Positions 6,863 to 15,488 of a DNA stretch of 24,400 bases are shown piece by piece. The notes under the pieces were generated by a model. It did no database searches. It was not told the origin of the DNA and worked only from the letters and a program-made list of their open reading frames with translations. Both the position numbers and the translations under genes were made by a program. How positions within the stretch are numbered: the stretch's first letter is position 1; every line of letters starts with the position of its first letter. The stretch comes from an uncultured Limosilactobacillus sp. (GTDB lineage: Bacteria; Bacillota; Bacilli; Lactobacillales; Lactobacillaceae). The DNA lies in NCBI RefSeq assembly GCF_934202235.1, contig NZ_CAKPXS010000026.1:1-24400 (forward strand), written 5' to 3'.

Positions 6863-7558
6863 TCATAACATCCCTAAGAGGTCCTTGACCATAAAGAAGA
6901 TAACTGGCACTAGCAGTGCCGGCAAAAAGTTGAGCGTTTGAAAGTGGCGAATCTTGAGCATTGACAAGCCAGTCGCAGCAATTAAAAAACCACCGACAAT
7001 TGCTACTTCAGTGACCAGGTCACCACTAAAGAAAGAGGCTGATAAATATTTGGCCACGACGTAAATCGTCCCTTGCCACAGTAAAACCACGGGAGCCGAC
7101 CACATCATCCCCCAGCCAAAGCTGGCCCCGAGGACGATCGCGGTGATCAAAGCCATCATCGCGTTAGTATACAACATGGTATTATTGCCCTCTGCTGCCG
7201 ACATTACCGGGCCGACAATGGACAGGGCCCCCACACAATATAACAGGATGGCCGTCGTCAAGCCCTCACTTAAGCCCTCTTGACCACCACTAATTCGCTT
7301 GGTAAGGCGGTTGATTCTCCCTTCGAGATCCCACCAGGTACCAAGGACCACCCCAATGGACAGGCTGACAATAAACATCACTTGGTAGTGACTCTTGGGC
7401 ATATTGCTGACGAAGCTCTGAATGCCGATTCCCAGGGCCGCTAATCCCATCACGGTAAAGAGCGCCTGCTCGTATTGCTTTTTGATGCCGCCATTAATAA
7501 AACAACCAACACTGGTCCCGATGACCACCCCGAAAAAGTTCGCCAGTATGCCACTCAT
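6863..7558 (-). CDS. DUF554 family membrane protein
   Basis: A 231-residue protein with about seven hydrophobic segments. It starts MSGILANFFGVVIGTSVGCF and contains the glycine-rich membrane blocks usual for DUF554 (YdfK/YqgA type), for example IGVVLGTWWDLEGRINRL and IVLGASFGWGMMWSAPVVLL. Function is not known; members are thought to be inner-membrane transport-like proteins. A frame runs up to a GTG at 7588, but GGGGTGGAT just upstream of ATG 7558 and the family's usual N-terminus make 7558 the start. It lies 92 bases after the HAD phosphatase on the same strand, so it may belong to that operon or have its own AT-rich promoter near 7620-7640. Confidence 0.85.
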   Translation of the reverse strand: MSGILANFFGVVIGTSVGCFINGGIKKQYEQALFTVMGLAALGIGIQSFVSNMPKSHYQVMFIVSLSIGVVLGTWWDLEGRINRLTKRISGGQEGLSEGLTTAILLYCVGALSIVGPVMSAAEGNNTMLYTNAMMALITAIVLGASFGWGMMWSAPVVLLWQGTIYVVAKYLSASFFSGDLVTEVAIVGGFLIAATGLSMLKIRHFQTLNFLPALLVPVIFFMVKDLLGML

Positions 7559-7650
7559 TTGATCCACCCCAAAAAACGGGACGACCACTTACCGGCCTGC
7601 CCCGTAAATTCTTTGGTTACACTAACCATTATTAATATAATAACACGCTT

Positions 7651-8469
7651 TTAGTTTTTCTGGAGGTAGTCGTCTAAGACCACTAATACCCCATCATGGT
7701 TGTTGTCTACTGGTACCTGCCGCTCAGCCACGGACCGTGCCACGCTCCCACCGTTAGGCATTGCCCAGCTAATACCAGCCAGTTGCAACATGGTAACGTC
7801 ATTGCCGCCGTCACCAAAGGCCATCAGGTCGTTAGCCGATAGTCCCCACTTTTTCAACAAGTAGCGAAGAGCGAAGGCCTTATCAACACCGGGGATCGTC
7901 AGGTCAACTGAACCATTCCCACTGGGGGTTGCTTTAACTTTCCCCGGAAAACGACTTTCAATTTGTACTAATAACCGTTTGACTTCCTCCTCATCGTCAA
8001 TCGTAAAGGAAATCTGGAAAAACTTGTCGTCTGGCAGCTGGTTGAAGTTGTCCACCAGCACGTGCTTCGGGAAGTAAAACTTCATCCATTTCATCATTTC
8101 TGGTGGGAGGTCACGAGAGAGGTAGCCAGCCTTGACCCCCGCCATCAGCGGGGTAATTACTAGCTCATTGATCATAAACGGTACCAACTCGGCAACCATT
8201 TGTGAATCAAGCGTCTTGACTAGTAGTGGCCGCTCACGCTGGCTCACGTAGGCCCCGTTTTCACAAACAAAGGTCAACTGGTCAATCATCGCGGGAGTGA
8301 AGTACTTTGCCAGGTTTTCGTACTGGTCACCGCTAGCAACGATGATCCGGACCCCCTGAGCAGTCAGTTCGTCCAGTAAGCGGGCAAACCGTTGCTGGTC
8401 AAAATGCTTATCGTCACGCAAAAAGGTACCGTCCATGTCAAAGGCAACAGCGTTAAATGGCAGTGTCAT
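7651..8469 (-). CDS. Cof-type HAD-IIB phosphatase
   Basis: A 272-residue haloacid-dehalogenase-family phosphatase. Motif I is FDMDGTFLRDD (nucleophile D11 and acid D13). Motif II Ser/Thr is in IIVASGDQY. The motif III lysine is followed by motif IV GDGGNDVTMLQLAG. The long stretch between II and III is the C2B cap of the Cof subfamily, which usually dephosphorylates sugar phosphates, nucleotides or flavin precursors; the substrate cannot be read from sequence. The start is ATG 8469 with AAAGGAG about eight bases upstream. The first four bases overlap the end of the DNA glycosylase gene, so the two are translationally coupled. Confidence 0.93.
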   Translation of the reverse strand: MTLPFNAVAFDMDGTFLRDDKHFDQQRFARLLDELTAQGVRIIVASGDQYENLAKYFTPAMIDQLTFVCENGAYVSQRERPLLVKTLDSQMVAELVPFMINELVITPLMAGVKAGYLSRDLPPEMMKWMKFYFPKHVLVDNFNQLPDDKFFQISFTIDDEEEVKRLLVQIESRFPGKVKATPSGNGSVDLTIPGVDKAFALRYLLKKWGLSANDLMAFGDGGNDVTMLQLAGISWAMPNGGSVARSVAERQVPVDNNHDGVLVVLDDYLQKN

Positions 8470-9131
8470 GAAATTACTCCTTTCGTTGGCGGCAGGATTA
8501 ACCGGTCGCCAGCTAAAAAACTATCTTGAAACTTTGTCAGCGGGTGAAAATAAACCTTCCCAAATTCATCAATCTGTCCGTGGAAGTCCTTCGTCATTGC
8601 AGTCGTAAATCCTGTCGGTAGTTGGCAACGACGGGCCAGGCTCTGGTAATCAGTCAGGTTGGCCACTCCTAACTGGGTAAACAACGTCCGGGCGTACTTA
8701 TCAGCAATAAAAGTGGGCACGTCAAAAATATAAGTCAGGAACACATCAGCCGTTTCTTGACCGACACCACGGAGGGCCAAGAGGCGCTGACGCAACTGTA
8801 AACCATAATGCTGATGAATGGCCGCATAATCATAACGCCATTCTTTCAGCCAAGAAAAAACACTCACTAGTGAACGACTCTTATTGCGGTAAAAACCGGC
8901 TGGACGAACCAGTGCTTGTAGTTGGTCCGTGGGGAGCGCCAATAAGCGGTCCGGGTCAAAGGCGGTAACCTGACGAAATAGCGTCATGGCCTGATCAGCA
9001 TTCCGCCAGTTGGTATTTTGAATCAAAATGGCGCCGACAATAATTTCTTCACGGGAATCGCCAGGCCACCAACCGGACGGCCCCATTTCCCGCAACATCT
9101 TTTGGTAAAGCGTCGTTAACGTAAGGTGCAC
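8466..9131 (-). CDS. HhH-GPD DNA glycosylase, MagIII-like
   Basis: A 221-residue base-excision repair protein. The N-terminal WWPGDSREEIIVGAILIQNT (21-40) and the helix-hairpin-helix LRGVGQETADVFL (120-132) followed by FIADKYARTL (141-150) match the endonuclease-III-related group that includes Helicobacter MagIII 3-methyladenine glycosylase. The lysine that gives endonuclease III its lyase activity is Glu here (E126), while the catalytic Asp is kept (D144). There is no C-terminal four-cysteine iron-sulphur site. So it is probably a monofunctional glycosylase for alkylated bases, not a second Nth. The start is GTG 9131, six bases after AAAGGAGG. It lies between the MFS and HAD genes and overlaps HAD by four bases. 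Confidence 0.83.
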   Translation of the reverse strand: MHLTLTTLYQKMLREMGPSGWWPGDSREEIIVGAILIQNTNWRNADQAMTLFRQVTAFDPDRLLALPTDQLQALVRPAGFYRNKSRSLVSVFSWLKEWRYDYAAIHQHYGLQLRQRLLALRGVGQETADVFLTYIFDVPTFIADKYARTLFTQLGVANLTDYQSLARRCQLPTGFTTAMTKDFHGQIDEFGKVYFHPLTKFQDSFLAGDRLILPPTKGVIS

Positions 9132-9226
9132 AAAATACCTCCTTTCTTTATTCAGATAACCAAGAATAGTGTACCGGTTGGAACCGATGATTTCCAGCTA
9201 AAGCTGTCCGCTCGCCGACTGTGCTG

Positions 9227-10408
9227 TCAGTGTCCACGGCGGGCTGAAACTTGGCGCAGGAGGACCGCAGCGATTGTTCCCAGACAAGCAAAAACAGCGC
9301 CGACAAGTCCCACCATCCGCAAAGGCATAACTTGAACAGCAAACGAAACTGTTAGCGAACCGAGCATGACCCCCACGTTCGTGCACAGCGGATCTAGTGA
9401 GGAAGCAAGGTTCAATGCAGCAGGGTAATCAGCGGCCGCCACGTTTAAAAACATTACCTGCAAAATTGAACTTGGCATTCCCAATAAGAGGCAGACTAAG
9501 GAAATTACAGTAACCCCCAACCACGGCTGATGAAAACTCGGTGTCATCAGCAATAAGAGAATCAGTGTTGCTGTCTCAATCAGTGGCATTTTACTTGTTT
9601 GGTAACGACCAGCAACCCAGCCGGCGCAAAAATTACCAATAATAAACATAATGCCAATAAAGCTTAGGATCCAATTGAATTCGCTACGGGAAAAGCCCAG
9701 TGTATCAACCAACAGCGGGCGAATAAAAGTATAGAAACTGTACTGTGCCGCGTAAGTCGCAATCACAATCACCACGCCGTCAATTACCCGCCAATCGGTC
9801 AAGAGCGTTAGTTGGTGATCAAGCGAGCTCCGGCTTTGCGCACTTTGGTGTGGCAAGACGATGAACAACGCGACACTAACTAACACGGTCAGAACGCTAA
9901 TAATCAAGAAACTGACCTGCCACGTCGATAAGTTGGTAATCATCGTCCCTAGTGGCACACCAACAATCGTTGCGATATTATATCCCGAATAAGTAATAGC
10001 CACCAACATTGGCCGCTTAGCAGGTGGCGCTACAATGCTGCCATACACCAAGATCAATGAAATAATGACCCCAGCAACCAGCGCAGTAATAATCCGACTG
10101 ATAAAGAGCCACAGTAGTGACGGTGCAATGGCGGTCAACGTATTCCCAACCAGGAAAACGACCATGGCAGCCATTAAGACGCGAAAACGGGGCCACTGGC
10201 TGGTCAAAGTAGTGATCAGTGGCGTTGCCAACACATAAGTCATCGCAAAAACAGTGACTAACGTGCCCACCGCTGACAGCGATGCCTGGTAAGTCCGGGC
10301 AATGTTGGAGGTAACTCCCACCACCAGAAACTCGTTACAACCAAGTAAAAAAGCTACCGCAACAAAGGTTAATACTTGGCATTGATAACGATGTCTATTC
10401 TTTTCCAA
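9227..10408 (-). CDS. MFS efflux transporter (DHA1/AraJ type)
   Basis: A 393-residue membrane protein with about 12 hydrophobic helices. The first loops read FLLGCNEFLVVGVTSNIARTY and SLSAVGTLVTVFAMTYVLAT, typical of the AraJ/YdhP-like drug:H+ antiporter group, and GVPLGTMI resembles the family's motif C region. The substrate is unknown; sugars or drugs are usual guesses. A frame runs up to 10468 with an ATG, but GGGAGG at 10421-10416 sits seven bases before TTG 10408, giving the N-terminus (M)EKNRHRYQ. I therefore take the TTG. The gene is divergent from the ACT-domain gene and 95 bases ahead of the glycosylase gene on the same strand. Confidence 0.88.
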   Translation of the reverse strand: MEKNRHRYQCQVLTFVAVAFLLGCNEFLVVGVTSNIARTYQASLSAVGTLVTVFAMTYVLATPLITTLTSQWPRFRVLMAAMVVFLVGNTLTAIAPSLLWLFISRIITALVAGVIISLILVYGSIVAPPAKRPMLVAITYSGYNIATIVGVPLGTMITNLSTWQVSFLIISVLTVLVSVALFIVLPHQSAQSRSSLDHQLTLLTDWRVIDGVVIVIATYAAQYSFYTFIRPLLVDTLGFSRSEFNWILSFIGIMFIIGNFCAGWVAGRYQTSKMPLIETATLILLLLMTPSFHQPWLGVTVISLVCLLLGMPSSILQVMFLNVAAADYPAALNLASSLDPLCTNVGVMLGSLTVSFAVQVMPLRMVGLVGAVFACLGTIAAVLLRQVSARRGH

Positions 10409-10452
10409 AATAATTCCTCCCGTTACCAACTCTTTTGCTCCACCCAGGCCCA

Positions 10453-10461
10453 TGTTAAAAT
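10453..10461 (+). promoter_or_regulatory. Possible extended -10 for the ACT/UPF0210 operon
   Basis: TGTTAAAAT fits an extended -10 about 37 bases before the ATG at 10499. The -35 is poor. Confidence 0.4.
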
Positions 10462-10498
10462 AAGGCAACTCTTTGTCAACCGCTTAAAGGAGGACCTC

Positions 10499-10765
10499 AT
10501 GAAAGCCATTTTAACGACCATTGGAAAAGACCGTCCCGGGATCGTCGCCGGAGTTAGCAAGTACCTTGCCTCTAATGATATCAATATTTTGGATATTTCG
10601 CAGACGATCATGGGAGATAATTTTACGATGATGATGTTGGTCAAGGTCAACGACCAGACCAATTTTCAACAACTACTTGCGGACTTAAAGCAGCTGGGCC
10701 AACAGTTATCCGTCACCATCGACTTACGTAACGAAGAGTTGTACCGCGCAATGCAGCAACTGTAA
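10499..10765 (+). CDS. ACT-domain regulatory protein (UPF0237)
   Basis: An 88-residue protein made of one ACT domain. It begins MKAILTTIGKDRPGIVAGVS, with the DRPGIVA signature of GcvR-like ACT domains, then NDINILDISQTIMGDNFTMM. ACT domains bind small ligands such as amino acids and often act as partners or sensors. An upstream ATG frame starts at 10376, but it lies inside the divergent gene; AAAGGAGG a few bases before ATG 10499 sets the true start. The next gene, 11 bases on, is UPF0210, and this pairing is widely conserved in Firmicutes, so the two probably work together, perhaps with the ACT protein sensing a metabolite for its partner (inference). Confidence 0.9.
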   Translation: MKAILTTIGKDRPGIVAGVSKYLASNDINILDISQTIMGDNFTMMMLVKVNDQTNFQQLLADLKQLGQQLSVTIDLRNEELYRAMQQL

Positions 10766-10776
10766 GGAGGAAGCAG

Positions 10777-12120
10777 ATGGAAAAAGAGCAGATTAAGGAA
10801 ACACTGCGGATGATCAACTCTGAACGGTTGGACCTCCGCACAATTACGATGGGCATTTCGCTCTTTGACTGTATTGACAGCGATAGTGACCGGGCCTGCC
10901 AAAAGATCTATGAAAAAATCACTACTAAGGCGCAAAACCTGGTTAAGGTTGGTCAGGAGTTAGAAGCAGAGTACGGAATCAAAATCGCTAACAAGCGGGT
11001 GGAAGTGACACCGATCGCAATGATTGCGGCCGCTTCCGGGGACCACGACTATGTCAAGTACGCCCAGATACTAGATAAAGCGGCGCACACGATTGGTGTC
11101 GACTTCATCGGTGGCTTTTCTGCCCTGGTGCAAAAGGGCTATAGCAATGGTGACCGGGTACTAATTCAATCGTTGCCGGCAGCGTTGGCGGAAACTGATT
11201 TAGTCTGCTCATCGGTTAACATTGGTTCCACCAAGGCTGGTTTAAACATGGATGCCATCAAAGAAATGGGACAGGTGGTGGTCGATGCCAGCCAACTTGA
11301 CTACATGACCAATGCGAAACTAGTGATCTTCTGCAACGCCGTTGATGACAACCCCTTCATGGCAGGTGGCTTTCTCGGTGTTGGTGAACCAGACACAGTA
11401 ATTAATTGCGGTGTTTCTGGTCCCGGTGTGGTGAAGGCCGCTCTGCAACGAGTTGCCGGCCAATCCATGGACGTTGTTGCCGAAACAATCAAAAAGACAG
11501 CCTTTAAGATTACCCGTCTCGGCCAGTTGGTTGGCGCCGCTGCCGCTGACCGGTTAAAGACTCGCTTTGGGATCGTCGACCTCTCACTTGCTCCCACGGC
11601 CGCTGCTGGTGACTCCGTGGCTGAAGTTCTCGAAGAAATTGGCTTATCTACTGTGGGTACTCATGGCACCACTGCCGCCCTCGCCATGCTCAATGACGCC
11701 GTTAAAAAGGGCGGCATCATGGCTTGTAGCCACGTTGGGGGCCTCTCCGGCGCCTTCATCCCCGTTTCTGAAGATGCTGGGATGATTCGGGCAGTTGAAA
11801 GCAACCAGTTGAGCTTTGACAAGCTGGAGGCCATGACCGCTGTCTGCTCTGTCGGCCTTGATATGATTGCCGTTCCTGGTGATACACCAGCCGCCGTCAT
11901 CTCAGGAATGATCGCTGACGAAGCGGCAATTGGGATGATCAACAACAAGACCACAGCTGTGCGAGTTATTCCCGTTCCCGGCAAACAAGTTGGTGATGAC
12001 GTCAACTTCGGTGGACTACTGGGACACGCTCCCGTGATGGATGTCGGTCACGGCTCAGCTGCAGCAATGATCAATCGTGGCGGTACGATTCCGGCCCCGA
12101 TTCACTCCTTTAAAAACTAA
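10777..12120 (+). CDS. UPF0210 (PFL family) protein
   Basis: A 447-residue soluble protein of the UPF0210/DUF711 family, close to the usual length. It starts MEKEQIKETLRMINSERLDL, and conserved blocks include DFIGGFSALVQKGYSNGD, GVSGPGVVKAAL, DLSLAPTAAAGDSVAEVLEE, GTHGTTAALAMLNDAVKKGG and a C-terminal GHAPVMDVGHGSAAAMINRG. The family has a fold related to glycyl-radical enzymes but lacks a clear glycyl-radical motif here, and its reaction is unknown. AAGGAGG before the ATG sets the start. It is co-transcribed with the ACT-domain gene and closed by a strong terminator. Confidence 0.92.
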   Translation: MEKEQIKETLRMINSERLDLRTITMGISLFDCIDSDSDRACQKIYEKITTKAQNLVKVGQELEAEYGIKIANKRVEVTPIAMIAAASGDHDYVKYAQILDKAAHTIGVDFIGGFSALVQKGYSNGDRVLIQSLPAALAETDLVCSSVNIGSTKAGLNMDAIKEMGQVVVDASQLDYMTNAKLVIFCNAVDDNPFMAGGFLGVGEPDTVINCGVSGPGVVKAALQRVAGQSMDVVAETIKKTAFKITRLGQLVGAAAADRLKTRFGIVDLSLAPTAAAGDSVAEVLEEIGLSTVGTHGTTAALAMLNDAVKKGGIMACSHVGGLSGAFIPVSEDAGMIRAVESNQLSFDKLEAMTAVCSVGLDMIAVPGDTPAAVISGMIADEAAIGMINNKTTAVRVIPVPGKQVGDDVNFGGLLGHAPVMDVGHGSAAAMINRGGTIPAPIHSFKN

Positions 12121-12126
12121 AAAAGC

Positions 12127-12151
12127 AACCCCCGTTCCTTGAACGGGGGTT
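12127..12151. terminator. Bidirectional terminator after UPF0210 and the HD gene
   Basis: AACCCCCGTTC (12127-12137) pairs with GAACGGGGGTT (12141-12151), an 11-bp stem with a three-base loop, with A before and T after. Confidence 0.9.
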
Positions 12152-12160
12152 ACTTTTTGC

Positions 12161-12817
12161 CTATTTTTCGGCATCCCACTCAGCGTGAAACTCAGTCAGG
12201 AAGTCTAACATGACCTGCTGGCGGTGCGCAGCAATCCGCTTGGCACTCGGCGTGGACATCATTGACTCCAAGTGCAATAACTTTTCCGAGAAATGGTTAA
12301 TGATCGTTTCATCGGCCAGGTTGCGGTATTCTTCTCGCGACATATTTTGGCGCGGCTTAACAGCCGGATCGTAAATTTTTTCGTGGTGGGCACCACCATA
12401 ATATATTGCCCGGGAAATACCAAGTGCACCGATGGCATCTAACCAGTCCGCATCGCGGATGATTTTGCCTAGTAGCGGTAATTTTAGTGGTTTATCTTCT
12501 AGTGTCCGGGCAAAGGAAATATTTCCTAACACGTCCACCAACTGAGTAACCTGCTGTTGGTCAAACTTAATTCCCAATAAAAAGTCCGCCAACTCCTTTT
12601 TAGCTTGGCCAACACTCGTCACTAGTTTTTCATCAATCGTGTCATGGAGGTAAGCACCCACCATTGGCAAAAAGGGATCGACGCCCTCACTGGTCGCTAA
12701 GCGCCGTGCCATCCGGACAACGCGTTCTAAGTGGTCCATGCCATGGCCAGTCTGATCTTGGCCTAGTTTTTCCTTGGCAAACCGTCTCACGGCTTGTAAT
12801 TGCTCTTCTTGTTTCAT
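12161..12817 (-). CDS. HD-domain phosphohydrolase (YpgQ/YedJ-like)
   Basis: A 218-residue soluble metal-dependent hydrolase. The HD signature is complete: GHGMDHLERV (24-33), then AYLHDTIDEK (55-64, His58-Asp59), and later IRDADWLDAIGALGI with a further metal-binding Asp. The shape matches YpgQ/YedJ-type proteins, some of which are (d)NTP pyrophosphatases; the substrate here cannot be read from sequence. AAAGGAT about nine bases before ATG 12817 sets the start. It follows the amino acid permease on the same strand after 55 bases and may be co-transcribed with it. Confidence 0.9.
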   Translation of the reverse strand: MKQEEQLQAVRRFAKEKLGQDQTGHGMDHLERVVRMARRLATSEGVDPFLPMVGAYLHDTIDEKLVTSVGQAKKELADFLLGIKFDQQQVTQLVDVLGNISFARTLEDKPLKLPLLGKIIRDADWLDAIGALGISRAIYYGGAHHEKIYDPAVKPRQNMSREEYRNLADETIINHFSEKLLHLESMMSTPSAKRIAAHRQQVMLDFLTEFHAEWDAEK

Positions 12818-12872
12818 TATTTTGATCCTTTCCTGTTTATCATTATTAATGCCAAAACGACTTCCTAACCCT

Positions 12873-14303
12873 CTACTTGAGTTTCATCTGGTCAAGTGGC
12901 ACTAAATGAGTATGGTGAGTGAATTTATAAGCGAGGTAGAAGATGATGAAGGTGGGGACACTCATGTAAGTAATCAGTAAATTCGACCAATCAAGGTGCC
13001 GAAAGGCTGAAATATCCTGCCCGCAAATCACGACCAGACAAAGAATAAAGGCAAAAATTGGCCCGAGGGGGAATAAGCCAGCGTGATAATCTAACTCCTC
13101 AAGTGAATGCCCTTGTTTGATAAACCCTCGCCGAAAGCGATAGTGGGCAATGGCAATTCCTAGCCATTCCATAAAACCACCGAGACTGGACGCGCCAATT
13201 AGGTAATTGTAAACATCCGGACCGATAAACTGTAACCCCCATAGTGCCAGCGAAAGAGCCGCCATCATCAAAAAACTGGCAATGGGTACTCCCCGTTGAT
13301 TAACCTGCCGAAAACCGCACCATAAAAAGCCATCCATTGATTGTGAATAAATAATACGCGAAATTGCGTACAGCCATGAGTTGGCGGAGGATAAAACGGC
13401 AATCAGAATGACGAAGTTCATTAGGCCCGCCGCGTAGCGTAACCCTGCATCTTCAAAAATAAGGGTAAAGGGGCTAGTAACAATATCTTGAACGTCTGAA
13501 CTCAAGAGGTGTTTATTGGTATAGGGCAGGATGCAAGCAATGACGAAGATCGTCAGAATGTAGAATAACAGGATCCGCCAAAACGTTGCCTTAATAGCGT
13601 GCGGAACACTGCGTGACGGGTCTTTCGACTCGCCAGCAGCGATCCCGACCATTTCAGTTCCCTGAAAAGAGAAGCCAGAAACGACAAAGGCGCTAATGAT
13701 TCCCGGAATGCCGTGAACAAAGGGCGCTTGACGGTAAGTGAAATTGCGTAAACCAACTGCCTGGTGCGGACCTAAAACGCCAATGATCACTAGCCCACCG
13801 ACTACCACAAAGATTAATACTGCCGCCACCTTTAACAGTGACAGCCAAAACTCAGTCTCGCCATAAGTTCGTACTGACAAGTAGTTAATGATAAAAATGA
13901 TCACAAAAGCAGCTAAACTAAAAAGCCACGATGGGACGTGGGGAAACCAAAAATTCATGACGATCCCCACGGTCGATAATTCAAGGGCCACCGTAATCGC
14001 CCCGCCAAACCAGTAGTTCCACCCCATCGCAAAGCCCAGCGCCGGGTCAACGTAACGAGTCGCATATTCGGTAAAGGAGCCACTACGCGGATTATAAGTC
14101 GCCATTTCTGCTAACGAGGTCATTAAGAAATACACCATAATTCCCATGACCGTGTAGGCCACCAAACTACCACCGGGCCCGGCAGTTGTGATGGCCGAAC
14201 CACTGGCGATAAACAGCCCAGTCCCAATTGTGCCACCAAGTGCAATCATCGTCAGGTGGCGTGAGTGGAGCGTATGCTTGATCTTCCCGTTTGCTTTTTC
14301 CAA
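12873..14303 (-). CDS. APC-family amino acid permease, LysP-like
   Basis: A 476-residue membrane transporter with about 12 helices. The consensus start of the AAT group is clear: RHLTMIALGGTIGTGLFIAS (15-34), then MTSLAEMATYNPRSGSFTEY and YWFGGAITVALELS. GETEFWLSLLKV and FSFQGTEMVGIAAGESKDPS fit basic-amino-acid permeases such as LysP, but the substrate is only a guess. The start is TTG 14303: an in-frame TGA stands just upstream and no earlier start exists. GGGAG lies about ten bases before it and AAGG three bases before. A -10-like TATAAT is on the minus strand at 14368-14363. Confidence 0.9.
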   Translation of the reverse strand: MEKANGKIKHTLHSRHLTMIALGGTIGTGLFIASGSAITTAGPGGSLVAYTVMGIMVYFLMTSLAEMATYNPRSGSFTEYATRYVDPALGFAMGWNYWFGGAITVALELSTVGIVMNFWFPHVPSWLFSLAAFVIIFIINYLSVRTYGETEFWLSLLKVAAVLIFVVVGGLVIIGVLGPHQAVGLRNFTYRQAPFVHGIPGIISAFVVSGFSFQGTEMVGIAAGESKDPSRSVPHAIKATFWRILLFYILTIFVIACILPYTNKHLLSSDVQDIVTSPFTLIFEDAGLRYAAGLMNFVILIAVLSSANSWLYAISRIIYSQSMDGFLWCGFRQVNQRGVPIASFLMMAALSLALWGLQFIGPDVYNYLIGASSLGGFMEWLGIAIAHYRFRRGFIKQGHSLEELDYHAGLFPLGPIFAFILCLVVICGQDISAFRHLDWSNLLITYMSVPTFIIFYLAYKFTHHTHLVPLDQMKLK

Positions 14304-14362
14304 TAACCTTCATCTCCCGCATGAAAATAATGAACCGCCTACTAGGTAGTTCCGATAACGTC

Positions 14363-14368
14363 ATTATA
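14363..14368 (-). promoter_or_regulatory. -10 box for the amino acid permease
   Basis: Minus-strand TATAAT lies 60 bases before the TTG start. The -35 region is not convincing. Confidence 0.4.
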
Positions 14369-14469
14369 GCTCAGCGAGTCCGCCACCCACACCGTATTTT
14401 ATCAAATAAACCACTCCTTTCTCACTAAGTGCGTTATACTGTAAGACACTGATTTGGGGAGGGGCAGCC

Positions 14470-15369
14470 ATGTTATACGAACAAATTGCTCATAATAAAC
14501 GCAATACCTGGATTGTCATGATCTTGTTTAGCCTGGTTATTTTAGTCATTGCTTACCTGTTTGCATCGATGCTGGATATGACTATTGCGGTCATTTTTCT
14601 GGTCGCTGGAATTACCTACCTGACCTATACCTATTTTTACGCAATGCGCCACCTAATGACGGTGACCCATGCGGTTCAGGTACGCCAGCATGATAATCCA
14701 CAACTATTCGAGCTGGTGGAGGAACTGTGCCTTGCTAGCGGCATGACCATTCCAGAAATATATATTATTCCTAACCGGGAGCCCAACGCCTTTGCTACCG
14801 GCCGTGATCCGCAGCATGCTAGTCTGGCGGTTACTGACGGCTTGCTCAAAATGATGAATAAAAATGAGGTGCAGGGGGTCATTGGTCATGAGTTGTCGCA
14901 TATCCGTAACTATGACACCCGGGTAACGACAATCAGTAGTGGGCTGGTTAACCTGATAATCAAGACCGGTTTGGGAATCGTAAGCTTTTCCTGGGCAATG
15001 ATTTGTGATAATGATCAGGGCTTATTGGGGCTTCTCATTAAATTTCTTGCTGGTTTCCTGCTCATGATTGGTGGAGTCATCACGCTGATTGGCATTCCCA
15101 TTGCTAAGCTGCTTTACTTTGCGGTCTCACGTCAGCGTGAGTATCTTGCTGATGCCGGCTCAGTAGAATTAACCCGCGAGCCAAGCGGACTGATTTCAGC
15201 ATTAACTAAGTTACAACACATGTCGTCACCCCAGCGGAGTCGTGACATGATGGTAAATGCTTTAAGTTTTAACACGCCGTTGTCCTCACACTTTATTGTT
15301 AATTTATTTGCAGACCACCCAACTCTTGAGAAACGTATTAAGCGGCTTAAGAATTCAGCCAGCATTTAA
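14470..15369 (+). CDS. htpX: HtpX-type membrane zinc protease
   Basis: A 299-residue M48 metallopeptidase that removes damaged membrane proteins. Two N-terminal helices (about 14-35 and 38-57) are followed by the zinc motif HELSH (140-144). Two more helices follow (about 160-178 and 186-218), then REYLADAGSVELT, whose Glu224 is the third zinc ligand. Length matches HtpX. The start is supported by GGGGAGGGG seven bases ahead. A -10-like TATACT is at 14435-14440. It is a single gene, divergent from the permease and convergent with the small unknown gene. Confidence 0.93.
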   Translation: MLYEQIAHNKRNTWIVMILFSLVILVIAYLFASMLDMTIAVIFLVAGITYLTYTYFYAMRHLMTVTHAVQVRQHDNPQLFELVEELCLASGMTIPEIYIIPNREPNAFATGRDPQHASLAVTDGLLKMMNKNEVQGVIGHELSHIRNYDTRVTTISSGLVNLIIKTGLGIVSFSWAMICDNDQGLLGLLIKFLAGFLLMIGGVITLIGIPIAKLLYFAVSRQREYLADAGSVELTREPSGLISALTKLQHMSSPQRSRDMMVNALSFNTPLSSHFIVNLFADHPTLEKRIKRLKNSASI

Positions 15370-15448
15370 AATAGGACATCACCTAGTCCCGGGTCGTGCC
15401 TTTCAAATCATTAACCACGTCCATCTTGGAAGCGGTCCTAACTTAAAC

Positions 15449-15488
15449 CATGATAGTTTCCATTTCCTGGTTTATCATGTTCCTTTTT
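15449..15488 (+). terminator. Possible terminator of htpX
   Basis: CATGATA (15449-15455) can pair with TATCATG (15473-15479) across a 17-base loop, followed by TTCCTTTTT. The stem is short and the loop long, so this is tentative. Confidence 0.4.

Noticed and set aside
10409..10468. N-terminal extension of the MFS transporter to ATG 10468
   Set aside because: It would cover the divergent promoter and has no ribosome site, while TTG 10408 has GGGAGG at ideal spacing.
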